Source: JAVBKB01 sp031554275 | Lineage (GTDB): Bacteria > Bacillota > Bacilli > JARBTR01 | DNA: 29,327 bases | Direction: 5' to 3' | Assembly (NCBI GenBank): GCA_031554275.1 | Contig: JAVBKB010000054.1 | Coordinates: forward strand, 1-29,327 | Part shown: in pieces, positions 8,702 through 16,356 of the stretch | Position numbering within the stretch: the stretch's first letter is position 1 | How the letters are laid out: each line of letters opens with the position of its first letter | Made by a program: the position numbers and the translations under genes | Notes under the pieces: model-generated | Databases searched by the model: none | Seen by the model: only the letters and a program-made list of their open reading frames with translations | Told to the model about the DNA's origin: nothing

Positions 8702-9003
8702 CAATGAACCTCCCCTTTCTACTTTCTTAGAGTTATAGTAATCCTTTTGGGATGAACTCTCCGTTACAATCATTTTGATAGATCGTTTCACTGGAAACAC
8801 TCTTTTCACCTGCAAAGTTGACAGGTCTAACGATTGACTTCAATCAGCCAAATCTTGCTTGATGCTCACCTGATTCACAATTAAAAATCGAGAATATGGA
8901 AAGAAACGTTGACCACAGATCAGAACTTCTCAACTTTTAATTGCGAATTAGGATTAGTCGCAAGGTTTAGTAATGCAGATGTCTACCTGAGTGGATCTAG
9001 GGT
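8702..9003 (-). promoter_or_regulatory. Structured leader upstream of fdhA
   Basis: No gene fits in this 302-base gap. In fdhA mRNA sense it contains three short perfect hairpins in a row: GATTG/CAATC (8845-8832, 4-base loop), ACCTG/CAGGT (8826-8808, 9-base loop) and GTTTC/GAAAC (8798-8785, 4-base loop). Farther upstream are CAATTAAAA-type arms at 8878-8886 and 8935-8943. The ribosome site GGGGAGG is at the 3' end. No convincing -35/-10 pair is visible, and no terminator separates it from fdhD. The function may be transcript processing or cofactor sensing, but I cannot match it to a known riboswitch. Confidence 0.4.
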
Positions 9004-9774
9004 TTATGCCTTTTCCTTCAAAGTGTAGATTTCCAAATCATTCTCAACTCGCCCGAATGATGTATATATTATTGGGTTTTTCGCTTTTCCTCGCAGAAAT
9101 CCGATCAAATCAATCTTAAGTTCTTCTGCTAACAGGACTGACTGCAATGTTGCGGCGGTTCTTGACACAATGATTGGGAACCCGCACTTTGCTGCTTTTG
9201 ACACCATTTCGTAGGAAACTCGCCCAGTGGTCATTAAGACACATTCTTCTGGTTCAAGGTCATTATTTACCGCATAGCCAACAACTTTATCAACTGAGTT
9301 ATGACGACCAATATCTTCACGAACAACAATGGTTTGATTTGCAATCAACAAGCAACATCCATGAACGCCGCCAGTCTCTGAATAAATGGGTGTATTCTGT
9401 GTAAACTGTGTTCGAGCCTTAAGTAAGCCGCTTAGTTTGTATTTTCTGGTCTCATGGAAATTGATATGAGTCAACTGCTTCGCATCATCAATCGAATTAA
9501 CCGTAACCCCACGCCCAAAACCAGAAGTATAGTTCTTAGTCTTTGCATGATAAGCTTCCATCGCAAAACGATTGTGCAAATTCACTTGAATCATTGAATT
9601 CTCTTCATCAACTACTAATGATTCAATGTCTTCTTTGGATGCAATAATATTTTCGGAGTAAAGATAACCGACTGCCCAATCTGTCAAATGTGACTTTGTT
9701 AGAAGAAACACTCCCATCAATTGTCCATCGATCACTAAATGAATAGGGTATTCCTCTGGGTATCCTTTTTTCAC
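9004..9774 (-). CDS. fdhD: Formate dehydrogenase sulfurtransferase FdhD
   Basis: FdhD takes sulfur from a cysteine desulfurase and gives it to the molybdenum centre of formate dehydrogenase as the essential Mo=S ligand. The 256-residue product contains family blocks: TGGVHGCCL, VREDIGRHNSVDKVVG, LMTTGRVSYEMVSKAA, and PIIVSRTAATLQSVLLAEEL. The GTG start at 9774 is chosen because AGAAAGGTG lies just upstream; the frame stays open to a TTG at 9810 that has no ribosome site. An oddity is the segment TSGFGRG (F86 is TTT at 9517-9519). The family normally has a catalytic Cys here, as CGVCG in E. coli, and here both Cys of that loop are absent. It is likely transcribed into the fdhA operon from the promoter at 9858-9886. 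Confidence 0.92.
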   Translation of the reverse strand: MKKGYPEEYPIHLVIDGQLMGVFLLTKSHLTDWAVGYLYSENIIASKEDIESLVVDEENSMIQVNLHNRFAMEAYHAKTKNYTSGFGRGVTVNSIDDAKQLTHINFHETRKYKLSGLLKARTQFTQNTPIYSETGGVHGCCLLIANQTIVVREDIGRHNSVDKVVGYAVNNDLEPEECVLMTTGRVSYEMVSKAAKCGFPIIVSRTAATLQSVLLAEELKIDLIGFLRGKAKNPIIYTSFGRVENDLEIYTLKEKA

Positions 9775-9792
9775 TTCAATCACCTTTCTGCT

Positions 9793-9827
9793 AATTGTGA
9801 CAATAATCAAAATTTCGCGTCACAATT
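9793..9827 (-). promoter_or_regulatory. Inverted repeat in the fdhD leader
   Basis: AATTGTGAC (9793-9801) and GTCACAATT (9819-9827) are a perfect 9-base inverted repeat with a 17-base spacer. It lies between the promoter and the fdhD start. The half sites resemble CRP/FNR family half sites, but the spacing is too long for one dimer on the usual site. It could be an mRNA hairpin or a two-site operator. Confidence 0.4.
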
Positions 9828-9857
9828 TAGAATAAATTTCGACACATTTCCGCAAAT

Positions 9858-9886
9858 ATTATACCTTTGATCTCAAATTTTGTCTA
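9858..9886 (-). promoter_or_regulatory. Sigma-A promoter of fdhD and possibly the fdh operon
   Basis: On the minus strand TAGACA (9886-9881) precedes TATAAT (9863-9858) with a 17-base spacer. Ten or more of twelve consensus positions match. It is 84 bases upstream of the fdhD GTG start. Confidence 0.65.
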
Positions 9887-9948
9887 TGATGGATATCCGT
9901 TATAACCAGAATTTATCTATAAAATTATTCTGGAGTGCATACAAGTGA

Positions 9949-10228
9949 TTATTCGAGCCACAGATGACAAGTTTAGGTGATAGTACATGGTTTTGCTTTG
10001 CCTCAGTCACAACGATTGGTTATGGAGATATCATCGCTGAGACTTTTCTAGGACGGCTCTTGCCGTTTTCCTATCAGTCTATGACCTCCTCCACTTTGCG
10101 ATGGTGATTGGTACAATTGTCAGCTACTTTGGAGAGTTACAGAAATTTAGAACTAACGAAAGCACAATGGCATTTATGGATCAGTTAGAAAATCTGGATT
10201 CTTTATCAAAAGAGGAATTTGTCTGAGA
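9949..10228 (+). pseudogene. Decayed potassium channel fragment
   Basis: The first frame from 9949 gives a pore segment with the selectivity filter TTIGYGD (near 10010-10030), as in two-helix potassium channels. The frame then breaks at about 10061-10063. The next frame continues sensibly as VFLSVYDLLHFAMVIGTIVSYFGE and on to a stop at 10226-10228. Restoring one base in the TTGCC at 10060-10064 would join both parts. The first transmembrane helix and start are not recognisable upstream, so the gene is both truncated and frameshifted. Family: Ion_trans_2 type. It is not part of the formate genes. Confidence 0.8.
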
Positions 10229-10347
10229 AAATAAGAAATAGACAATTTGGTAGCTAAGTGCGCTGATTTCATAATTCCTTATAGCACAGTGTTTTTGAAT
10301 TATGAAAATTAGGCACAAGTAATTTCTCGATGAACCGATTACTAAAT

Positions 10348-10400
10348 AAAGATTCCCGTTACAAAAGTCTGCATCAGCAGTCATGGTAACGGGAATCTTT
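10348..10400. terminator. Hairpin with terminator-like arms
   Basis: AAAGATTCCCGTTAC (10348-10362) and GTAACGGGAATCTTT (10386-10400) form a perfect 15-base stem with a 23-base loop. The stem ends in T or A pairs on both sides. It may stop transcripts from the decayed channel or from exoA, but the T-runs are short. Confidence 0.45.
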
Positions 10401-10440
10401 TAACTCTATTATTTTTAAGTCTTTCAATATTGAGTTGTAC

Positions 10441-10527
10441 TCAGAAACCCTAACCTTGATATCCATAAGACGGAAGAAAGTAGTCCTCACTTCTTCGCCT
10501 AATCCTATTAACATCCTGGGTTTCTGA
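10441..10527. repeat. Nested inverted repeat of unknown role
   Basis: TCAGAAACCC (10441-10450) pairs with GGGTTTCTGA (10518-10527) across 67 bases. Inside is a second arm pair, GAAGAAAGT and ACTTCTTC, with one unpaired base. It may be the end of the exoA transcript or a tiny decayed element. Confidence 0.45.
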
Positions 10528-10564
10528 TAATTTAACTGCCCTAGTAATATTACACATAGCCTTT

Positions 10565-11317
10565 TTATTTCAATAACAGTTCAACTGGACAGTGGTCACT
10601 GCCCCAAATATCCTGATGAATCTTGGCATCTTGTACATGCTCCAAGAAGCTTTCTGAAACGATAAAATAGTCGATACGCCAACCGACATTTCGTTCACGA
10701 ACTCCAGCCATGTAAGACCACCAGGAATAGGCGTCCTGTTGCTTTGGATAGAAGTAACGAAAGCTATCGACAAAGCCACTTGCCAACAATTCTGTCAGCT
10801 TACCACGTTCTTCAGCGGTAAAACCCGCGTTTCCATGATTAGAGCGATAGTTCTTAATATCTATATCTTGATGGGCGACATTCAAATCTCCGCATAGAAC
10901 TACTGGCTTCTTCTTTTCTAGTTCTTTCAAATATTTCCGGAAATCATCTTCCCACTCCATGCGATACGGTAATCGTGTCAGCTCTCGCTTCACATTTGGC
11001 GTGTAGCAATTCACAAGATAGAATTGATCATACTCAAGAGTTATCAGCCTGCCCTCCGTATCATGGGCAGCAATCCCCATCCCAAATTGAACATGAATTG
11101 GCTCAGTCTTTGAGAAAACGGCTGTACCTGAATACCCCTTCTTCTCAGCACTATTCCAATATTCATAGTAATCTGGTAGATCTATTTCTGCTTGGCCCTT
11201 CATCATCTTTATTTCCTGAAGGCAAATCACATCAGGATTCACTTTAGTCATAGATTCCAAAAAGCCTTTATTCAAACAGGCGCGCAGCCCATTCACATTC
11301 CAAGAAATCAACTTCAT
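10565..11317 (-). CDS. exoA: Exodeoxyribonuclease III (AP endonuclease)
   Basis: This 250-residue enzyme of the EEP fold cuts abasic sites and trims 3' ends in base excision repair. Visible motifs are MKLISWNVNGLRA at the N-terminus, LQEIK (catalytic Glu binding metal, near 35), YTPNVKRELTRLPYR, CGDLNVAH (metal-binding Asp and Asn near 143-147), WRIDYF and SDHCPVE at the C-terminus (catalytic His). The ribosome site is AGAGGTAACGG before the ATG. The length matches B. subtilis ExoA. It follows the hydroxyacid dehydrogenase gene by 38 bases on the same strand and is likely co-transcribed with it. Confidence 0.96.
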   Translation of the reverse strand: MKLISWNVNGLRACLNKGFLESMTKVNPDVICLQEIKMMKGQAEIDLPDYYEYWNSAEKKGYSGTAVFSKTEPIHVQFGMGIAAHDTEGRLITLEYDQFYLVNCYTPNVKRELTRLPYRMEWEDDFRKYLKELEKKKPVVLCGDLNVAHQDIDIKNYRSNHGNAGFTAEERGKLTELLASGFVDSFRYFYPKQQDAYSWWSYMAGVRERNVGWRIDYFIVSESFLEHVQDAKIHQDIWGSDHCPVELLLK

Positions 11318-11355
11318 TCCGTTACCTCTTTTATATGAAACTTAAACAGCTTGAG

Positions 11356-12309
11356 TCAGTACCCTCTTGTCAAATCCACAATATTTTCTAGTTCGCTTTG
11401 CTTACCCTGTAAAAATTGATCAAAATTTCGTTCGAAAATTCCTAGTGCCTTCGGCATATAGTTTGCTGAGTAACTAGAAGTGTGTGAAGTGACTGTAACG
11501 TTTTCCAATTGCCAGTAAGGATGATCTGCTGGTAGTGGTTCTTCATGAAAAACATCAAGTACAGCTGCTGCTATTTGTTCCGTTTGTAGTGATTTTAACA
11601 AAATACTGTCTGCAAATAGATTGCCTCTACCTAAATTCATAAACAATGCTGAATTCTTCATTGCTTGAAAATGTTCTTCCTGCAGAAGCTGCTTCGTTGC
11701 TGGCGTACTTGGTAAGATTGAGATGACAAAGTCCGCCTGTGGTAGTATTTGCAGCAGTTCAGAAATTGGGAAGGTTCTCTCGAATCCAGCTACTGCATGT
11801 CCTGAATAATTAACACCCAAAACTTCAACTGAAAATGCTGCTGCTAATTGTGCAACTTTTTTCGCAATCGCACCTGTACCGAGAAGTAATAGTGTCTTGC
11901 CATGTAGCTCTTGAAAAGGATATTTCTTTTCCCATTGGCTTTTTTGTTGGGTCACGAACTGCTGACGGAAGCATTTCACATGTGATAAGAGCATTCCAAG
12001 TGCATACTCCGCCATCGGAATTGCATGAATTCCCCTTGCATTTGTGAGCGTGACTCCCCGGTCTCGTATCGCTTGAAGTGGCAATTTCTCCACGCCTGCA
12101 GATAGACAACTAATCCATTTGAGTGAGCCTGCCTGTTTCAAATGGTCAATTGTAAAGTCTTCCCCCATTGTTATGAGAATATCTGCACACGCTAATTTGT
12201 CATCTGTAACCTCTAGGTGATTTTGAAAGTGAAACTGGTGATCTGGATATTTTTCTTGCAAATCTTGCTGAAGATCTCGTGACGGAAAGGATGTACAAAG
12301 AATATTCAT
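11356..12309 (-). CDS. D-2-hydroxyacid dehydrogenase family protein
   Basis: The 317 residues fit the D-isomer 2-hydroxyacid dehydrogenase family (NAD-linked, cytoplasmic). The substrate-binding domain lies at the N-terminus. The NAD-binding part contains the GTGAIAKK dinucleotide motif (near 143) and FVISILPSTPATKQLL. Catalytic residues are visible: Arg in NLGRGN, Glu in VFHEEPLPADHPYW, and His in VTSHTSSYS. The substrate cannot be told: glycerate, phosphoglycerate and branched keto acids are all possible. The ATG at 12309 is chosen because GAGGTG lies 6 bases before it; the frame opens three codons earlier with GTG. exoA follows closely. Confidence 0.88.
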   Translation of the reverse strand: MNILCTSFPSRDLQQDLQEKYPDHQFHFQNHLEVTDDKLACADILITMGEDFTIDHLKQAGSLKWISCLSAGVEKLPLQAIRDRGVTLTNARGIHAIPMAEYALGMLLSHVKCFRQQFVTQQKSQWEKKYPFQELHGKTLLLLGTGAIAKKVAQLAAAFSVEVLGVNYSGHAVAGFERTFPISELLQILPQADFVISILPSTPATKQLLQEEHFQAMKNSALFMNLGRGNLFADSILLKSLQTEQIAAAVLDVFHEEPLPADHPYWQLENVTVTSHTSSYSANYMPKALGIFERNFDQFLQGKQSELENIVDLTRGY

Positions 12310-12355
12310 TATCAACACCTCTTCGAAAATGGATACTATAATTGTAACTTTTATA

Positions 12356-12389
12356 GAGAAAAAAGAACAGCAAGTGTTAACTGTTCTTT
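12356..12389 (-). terminator. Intrinsic terminator after ctpA
   Basis: AAAGAACAG (12362-12370) pairs with CTGTTCTTT (12381-12389) with a 10-base loop. On the minus strand a run of T residues follows. It lies 25 bases past the ctpA stop and separates ctpA from the hydroxyacid dehydrogenase gene. Confidence 0.75.
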
Positions 12390-12413
12390 CAGTGATACTT
12401 TCTATACAAAGGC

Positions 12414-13835
12414 TTACTTCGATAGGATCGTCATGGCTGCTTTTAATTGCAGGTCATTGCGTTCATCTTTGATTCGATCAATAATATTATCTTGCATTTT
12501 CTTAGCAGTTCCTTCATCAACTTCTCCATTAGCGGTAAGGTTTTCAGCGCGTTGGAATGCCTTGACTGCCATTTCAGTCTGATCATCAAAGTATCCATCG
12601 TTACGACCAGGAGCAAAGCCATTAGCAATCAGGCTCTCTTGCATTAGCTTTACAACTTCGGAATTATCATTCTTGGCAAGCGTTTTGTCTAAGTGGAGTG
12701 GATGTAGAGAGAAGTATTCTGGCTGGTGCACTACCACATCTGGCTCAATACCCTTTTTGTGAATCCATGTCCCGCTTGGTGTTAACCATTTGTAGAAAGT
12801 CATCTTAATCTCACTTCCATCACCTAAAGAAACTGCTTGTTGCACCGTTCCTTTACCGAAGCTCTTTTCGCCAATAAGTTGATATCCTCCTGCTTCAGAC
12901 ATTGCTGCTGCCAGAATTTCTGCTGCTGAAGCACTACCTTGATCTATCAACACAGTTATCGGATATGCTTTCTTTGTTGAAAGCTTTGTGAAGTAGGATT
13001 CTTTATTACCCTTGCGATCTTGAATTTGAATATAAGGAGATTTCTTTGTAATGAGCTTGTCTAATACACCCTCAACACTTGAAAGCAATCCTCCTGGGTT
13101 TCCACGCACATCAACAATCAGTGCTTGCATTTTCTCTGCCTCTAATTGACCAAGAGCTTTGGAGAAATCCTCAGAGGTATTTTCACTAAATTGTGTGATT
13201 TCGATATACCCGATTTTTTTATCATTCATCGTTTTCATTTCTGAATGAACTGTTTCTAGTGGGATTTCTCCTCGCTTGATTTCGAAAAGAATCGGCTTAT
13301 CTGACCCAGTTCTGAGAATCCCGATTTCTACTGATGTGCCCTTCTTGCCACGGATTTTCTTCACAACATCTGTCACTGCCATTCCAACAACTTCTTTGCC
13401 ATCGATAGACACAATTTGATCATTGGAAAGAATTCCTGCCTTTTCAGATGGGGAATTCTTGAAAGGGGCTACGATCACAATTTTCCCATCAACGTCACTG
13501 ACCTCAGCACCTATTCCTTGAAAACTAGCATCAAGCGACTCCTCAAATTGAGCAGATGCTTGCTTGTCCATATACACTGAATAGGGATCCTTCAGCTCAG
13601 CCAACATCCCTTTGATGGCGCCCTCAGTTAGTTGCTTAGAACTCACCTTTTCCACATAGTTACCCGCGATAATCTCGAATGCACGAGCAATCTTGTCATA
13701 CTGTTCACTGTGAACTGGTTTTGCGGAAGTTTGGTCTTTAACCTCTGCATGATGGAACCCCCACCACGCACCAAACGTCATGGAAAGTAGCACCCCTACT
13801 AAACCGAAAAAACTTCTTACCCAAATTCGCTTCAT
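12414..13835 (-). CDS. ctpA: C-terminal processing protease CtpA (S41), with PDZ and peptidoglycan-binding domains
   Basis: A 473-residue membrane-attached serine protease. An N-terminal hydrophobic helix (residues 5-25, SFFGLVGVLLSMTFGAWWGF) anchors it outside the membrane. The PDZ domain is near 95-175, and the S41 catalytic core near 200-370 contains the Ser of GSASAAEI and the Lys of GEKSFGKGT. A C-terminal domain (about 395-455, ending AVKAFQRAENLTANGEVDEGT) resembles the PG_binding_1 fold. The ATG at 13835 is chosen because GGAGG lies 10 bases upstream; the open frame begins earlier. Position downstream of the ftsEX-M23 genes matches Bacillus, where the homologue is YvjB/CtpB. A terminator separates it from the upstream M23 gene. 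Confidence 0.93.
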   Translation of the reverse strand: MKRIWVRSFFGLVGVLLSMTFGAWWGFHHAEVKDQTSAKPVHSEQYDKIARAFEIIAGNYVEKVSSKQLTEGAIKGMLAELKDPYSVYMDKQASAQFEESLDASFQGIGAEVSDVDGKIVIVAPFKNSPSEKAGILSNDQIVSIDGKEVVGMAVTDVVKKIRGKKGTSVEIGILRTGSDKPILFEIKRGEIPLETVHSEMKTMNDKKIGYIEITQFSENTSEDFSKALGQLEAEKMQALIVDVRGNPGGLLSSVEGVLDKLITKKSPYIQIQDRKGNKESYFTKLSTKKAYPITVLIDQGSASAAEILAAAMSEAGGYQLIGEKSFGKGTVQQAVSLGDGSEIKMTFYKWLTPSGTWIHKKGIEPDVVVHQPEYFSLHPLHLDKTLAKNDNSEVVKLMQESLIANGFAPGRNDGYFDDQTEMAVKAFQRAENLTANGEVDEGTAKKMQDNIIDRIKDERNDLQLKAAMTILSK

Positions 13836-14019
13836 CTTTTTGTTGCCTCCAATTGTTTTACAAGTATCTGTTGTCACACGATCTGCAGCTATCAATTCCA
13901 TCCCTGATTTTCGTTAAAAACTTCAAATGACTTGCGAGATGAAATCATTCTCAATTTTTATCGAGTCAAGAGTAAAATGTGAATGGATTACGCGAATACA
14001 AAACTTGTCCAATTTTTAG

Positions 14020-14064
14020 AAAAACAAAAACCCTTGTTAAGGATGTCTATATCCTTACAAGGGT
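14020..14064 (-). terminator. Intrinsic terminator of the ftsE-ftsX-M23 operon
   Basis: CCCTTGTTAAGGAT (14031-14044) pairs with ATCCTTACAAGGG (14051-14063) with a 6-base loop and one bulge. The minus-strand continuation is a TTTTTGTTTTT tract. It lies 132 bases past the M23 stop. Confidence 0.85.
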
Positions 14065-14195
14065 ATGAAAGGTTGCAGCGGATTATGAGTGAAATAATTA
14101 GCTTGCCGGCCAATTCATAATTTCAACTGCAACTGTCTAGAAGGCTTTCAATAATTTTGCAATTCCGGAGACTTTGTATCCCCCAGATTTACACT

Positions 14196-15443
14196 TTAAT
14201 AACTCACATAGTCCAGCGGATTCTGAAGAGTTCCTGAATTCCAGCCATTAATCCAAACTTCAAAGTGCAAGTGCTGTCCTGTCGAACGGCCAGTGCTGCC
14301 CATAACACCAATCTGCTGACCTTTTGAAACCGTAGCTCCATCACCAACCAATCGTGATGACATATGACCATAGACTGTGGTATAGATTTTTCCATTAATA
14401 TTGTGATTAATCATTATGCAATTCCCGTAGCTAGAAGAGTAGTATGATCTACTAACAACTCCATCAGCTGCGGCATGGATTCCCACATAGCCTCTTTTGG
14501 CAATATCAATTCCATCGTGGTGTCTTCCCCATCTTGCACCCTGACCAGATGTTAACACACCATCACAAGGATTTTGAAAAATACCTTTTCCTCCGCCATT
14601 GTAAGTTGTAGGCGGTGGTGTGCTATCACTGGAATTGCTGCTTTTTGGTTCCTTATCTTTCTTTTCCTTCGCTATTCTTTCTTTCTCTTTTCTTTCGTTT
14701 TCGTCACTGATCAACTTCTTGATGGTTTTTTCTTGGGCTACTAGTGCATCTTTTTGCTCCTGCAAGTCAACCATTTCACCTTCAAGTTCATCCTCTTGAA
14801 GTCCAAGTGCAGCAAACATTGCTACTTTATTCGCCTTTTGTTGATTAAGTTCTGAAGAAATCGCTTCTACTGAAGCCTTCAGCACTTCCTGCTCGGCTTT
14901 TCTCTTTTCAATCTCTGATTTTGCAGTTGCAAGTTGTTCTTTGTCACTCACTTGTGCCTTAATGATGTCTTCATCAGCATTCAGTAAAGTTCTGACAGAG
15001 TCCATTCGCTCGATAAATTCCGAAAAACTCTGAGCGCCAAAGATAACTTCCATGTAACGAGAGTTCCAGCCGTTTTCTTGCAACAAAACCAAGCGTTCTC
15101 TAATGAGTTCTTCTCGAATTTTGATCTTTTCTTGCAATGTAGTAATCTGTGCTTCAAGCGCTGCAATCGATTTATTTAATGTCTTGATTTGTGCATTTAT
15201 GTTTGCTAATTTAGTACTTGTTTCTGATATTGAAGCATCTAATGTTTTGATTTCAGCATCTAATGCTGCCTTATTATTTCGCAGCTGTTCGATCTTTTCT
15301 TGTGTAAGTTCCAAGCTATTTTGTACTTCTAATTGTTTCTGATCAACATCCTGCTTTTGTTCAGTTAAGCTTTCAGCATTTGCTATCGACGGAACAACAA
15401 GCACTAAACAAATTGCTAGGCATAGTAGTTTGAATCTTTGCAT
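14196..15443 (-). CDS. Secreted M23 murein hydrolase with coiled coil (EnvC/PcsB-like)
   Basis: The 415-residue protein begins with a Sec signal peptide (hydrophobic LLCLAICLVLVVPSI, cleavage after ANA near 23). Residues 25-265 are a long coiled coil in two parts, with heptads rich in Leu, Glu and Lys. A Ser/Pro-rich linker leads to a LytM/M23 domain (about 295-410) that carries the zinc ligands HHDGID and HLHFEVW. The layout is that of proteins that FtsEX controls at the septum, such as EnvC, PcsB and CwlO-like hydrolases. All zinc ligand motifs look intact, so the domain could be active itself. It starts 22 bases after ftsX with a good GAGGTGAC site. Confidence 0.9.
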   Translation of the reverse strand: MQRFKLLCLAICLVLVVPSIANAESLTEQKQDVDQKQLEVQNSLELTQEKIEQLRNNKAALDAEIKTLDASISETSTKLANINAQIKTLNKSIAALEAQITTLQEKIKIREELIRERLVLLQENGWNSRYMEVIFGAQSFSEFIERMDSVRTLLNADEDIIKAQVSDKEQLATAKSEIEKRKAEQEVLKASVEAISSELNQQKANKVAMFAALGLQEDELEGEMVDLQEQKDALVAQEKTIKKLISDENERKEKERIAKEKKDKEPKSSNSSDSTPPPTTYNGGGKGIFQNPCDGVLTSGQGARWGRHHDGIDIAKRGYVGIHAAADGVVSRSYYSSSYGNCIMINHNINGKIYTTVYGHMSSRLVGDGATVSKGQQIGVMGSTGRSTGQHLHFEVWINGWNSGTLQNPLDYVSY

Positions 15444-15465
15444 TTTGTCACCTCAATTATAATTG

Positions 15466-16356
15466 TTATAGTTTGACATACTTTCTCATTGATAATAAGC
15501 TTGCTAATACGCCTATGATAGAACCAATTGCTATAATCGCAAGAGCAATATGGATCAAAAACGGATTTGGTGGGATCATGGAAACAAGACCCACAAATAA
15601 TTTTTCGAATATATTTTTAGAGTACACGTAGTAGTAGGCTGAACTGAGTATAGCAATCGGGATGATTGATCCAAGAATCCCTAGCCATATACCTTCCAAG
15701 AAAAACGGAAATCTGATATAAGCATTCGTTGCACCAACTAATCGCATAATCTCAATTTCTTTTCTTCTGGAGATAATTGTGATCCGAATTGTATTCGCAA
15801 TGAGGAAGACAGCCACAAATGTCAATCCGATAATAAGTGCAGTGCCTGCCCAACGAATCCAACCAGTAAACTTAAAGAGCTTTTCTACGTACCCTTCTCC
15901 GTAGTTTACTTTATATACATTTTGAAATTTCTCGATTTTCTGTACGACCTCAGTTGTCTTTAAAGGGTCTTTCAATTTCACCACAAAAATATCACGTAAC
16001 GGGTTTTCTTGTTCATAAAACTTGAAAAGTTCTTCGCCAAGTGCACTTTTGTGATTCTCTAATTCTTCTTCTTTTGTCACAAAAGTAAGTGAAGCAATCT
16101 CAGATAAACTTTTTATATCTTTCTCTAAAGCTTTAACTTGTTTATCGTTGGCAACTTGCTCAATATGAATACGGATTTCAACGCTTTTTTCAACTTGCTT
16201 TGAAATATCTGCAGCATTAGTCATTGAGATCATAAATACACCCAACATCAGTAATGTAACAGTTACTGCCCCTACAGAGGCAAATGTCATCCAACCATTT
16301 CGTGAAAGGTTGAGAAGGCTCTCTTTAAAGAGGTGGAAAATGGATCTAAATTTCAT
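15466..16356 (-). CDS. ftsX: Cell division permease-like protein FtsX
   Basis: The 296-residue protein has four transmembrane helices (one near 22-44, three clustered in the C-terminal half) with a large extracellular loop between the first and second. It pairs with the ATPase FtsE to turn on peptidoglycan hydrolases during growth or division. The ATG at 16356 overlaps the ftsE end and has GGGGGAG just before; the open frame extends upstream within ftsE but there is no ribosome site. FtsX motifs include RNGWMTFASVGAVTVTLL near the N-terminus and RRKEIEIMRLVGA near 220. The next gene is the M23 hydrolase, its likely effector. Confidence 0.95.
   Translation of the reverse strand: MKFRSIFHLFKESLLNLSRNGWMTFASVGAVTVTLLMLGVFMISMTNAADISKQVEKSVEIRIHIEQVANDKQVKALEKDIKSLSEIASLTFVTKEEELENHKSALGEELFKFYEQENPLRDIFVVKLKDPLKTTEVVQKIEKFQNVYKVNYGEGYVEKLFKFTGWIRWAGTALIIGLTFVAVFLIANTIRITIISRRKEIEIMRLVGATNAYIRFPFFLEGIWLGILGSIIPIAILSSAYYYVYSKNIFEKLFVGLVSMIPPNPFLIHIALAIIAIGSIIGVLASLLSMRKYVKL

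Larger units (their letters stand above)
10229..10564. other. Intergenic stretch with inverted repeats only
   Basis: No gene is supported here. The stretch holds a 15-base perfect inverted repeat (10348-10362 and 10386-10400) and a second, 10-base inverted repeat (10441-10450 and 10518-10527). An open frame on the minus strand (10181-10384) has no ribosome site or recognisable protein. Confidence 0.6.

Noticed and set aside
8702..9003. Molybdenum cofactor riboswitch before fdhA
   Set aside because: Hairpins are present, but I could not align them to the known consensus; kept only as an unexplained leader.
10181..10384. 67-codon open frame on the minus strand
   Set aside because: It overlaps the decayed channel end and the 15-base inverted repeat, and has no ribosome site.
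10441..10527. Insertion sequence ends
   Set aside because: The 10-base inverted repeats enclose only 67 bases, no transposase is present and no target duplication is seen.
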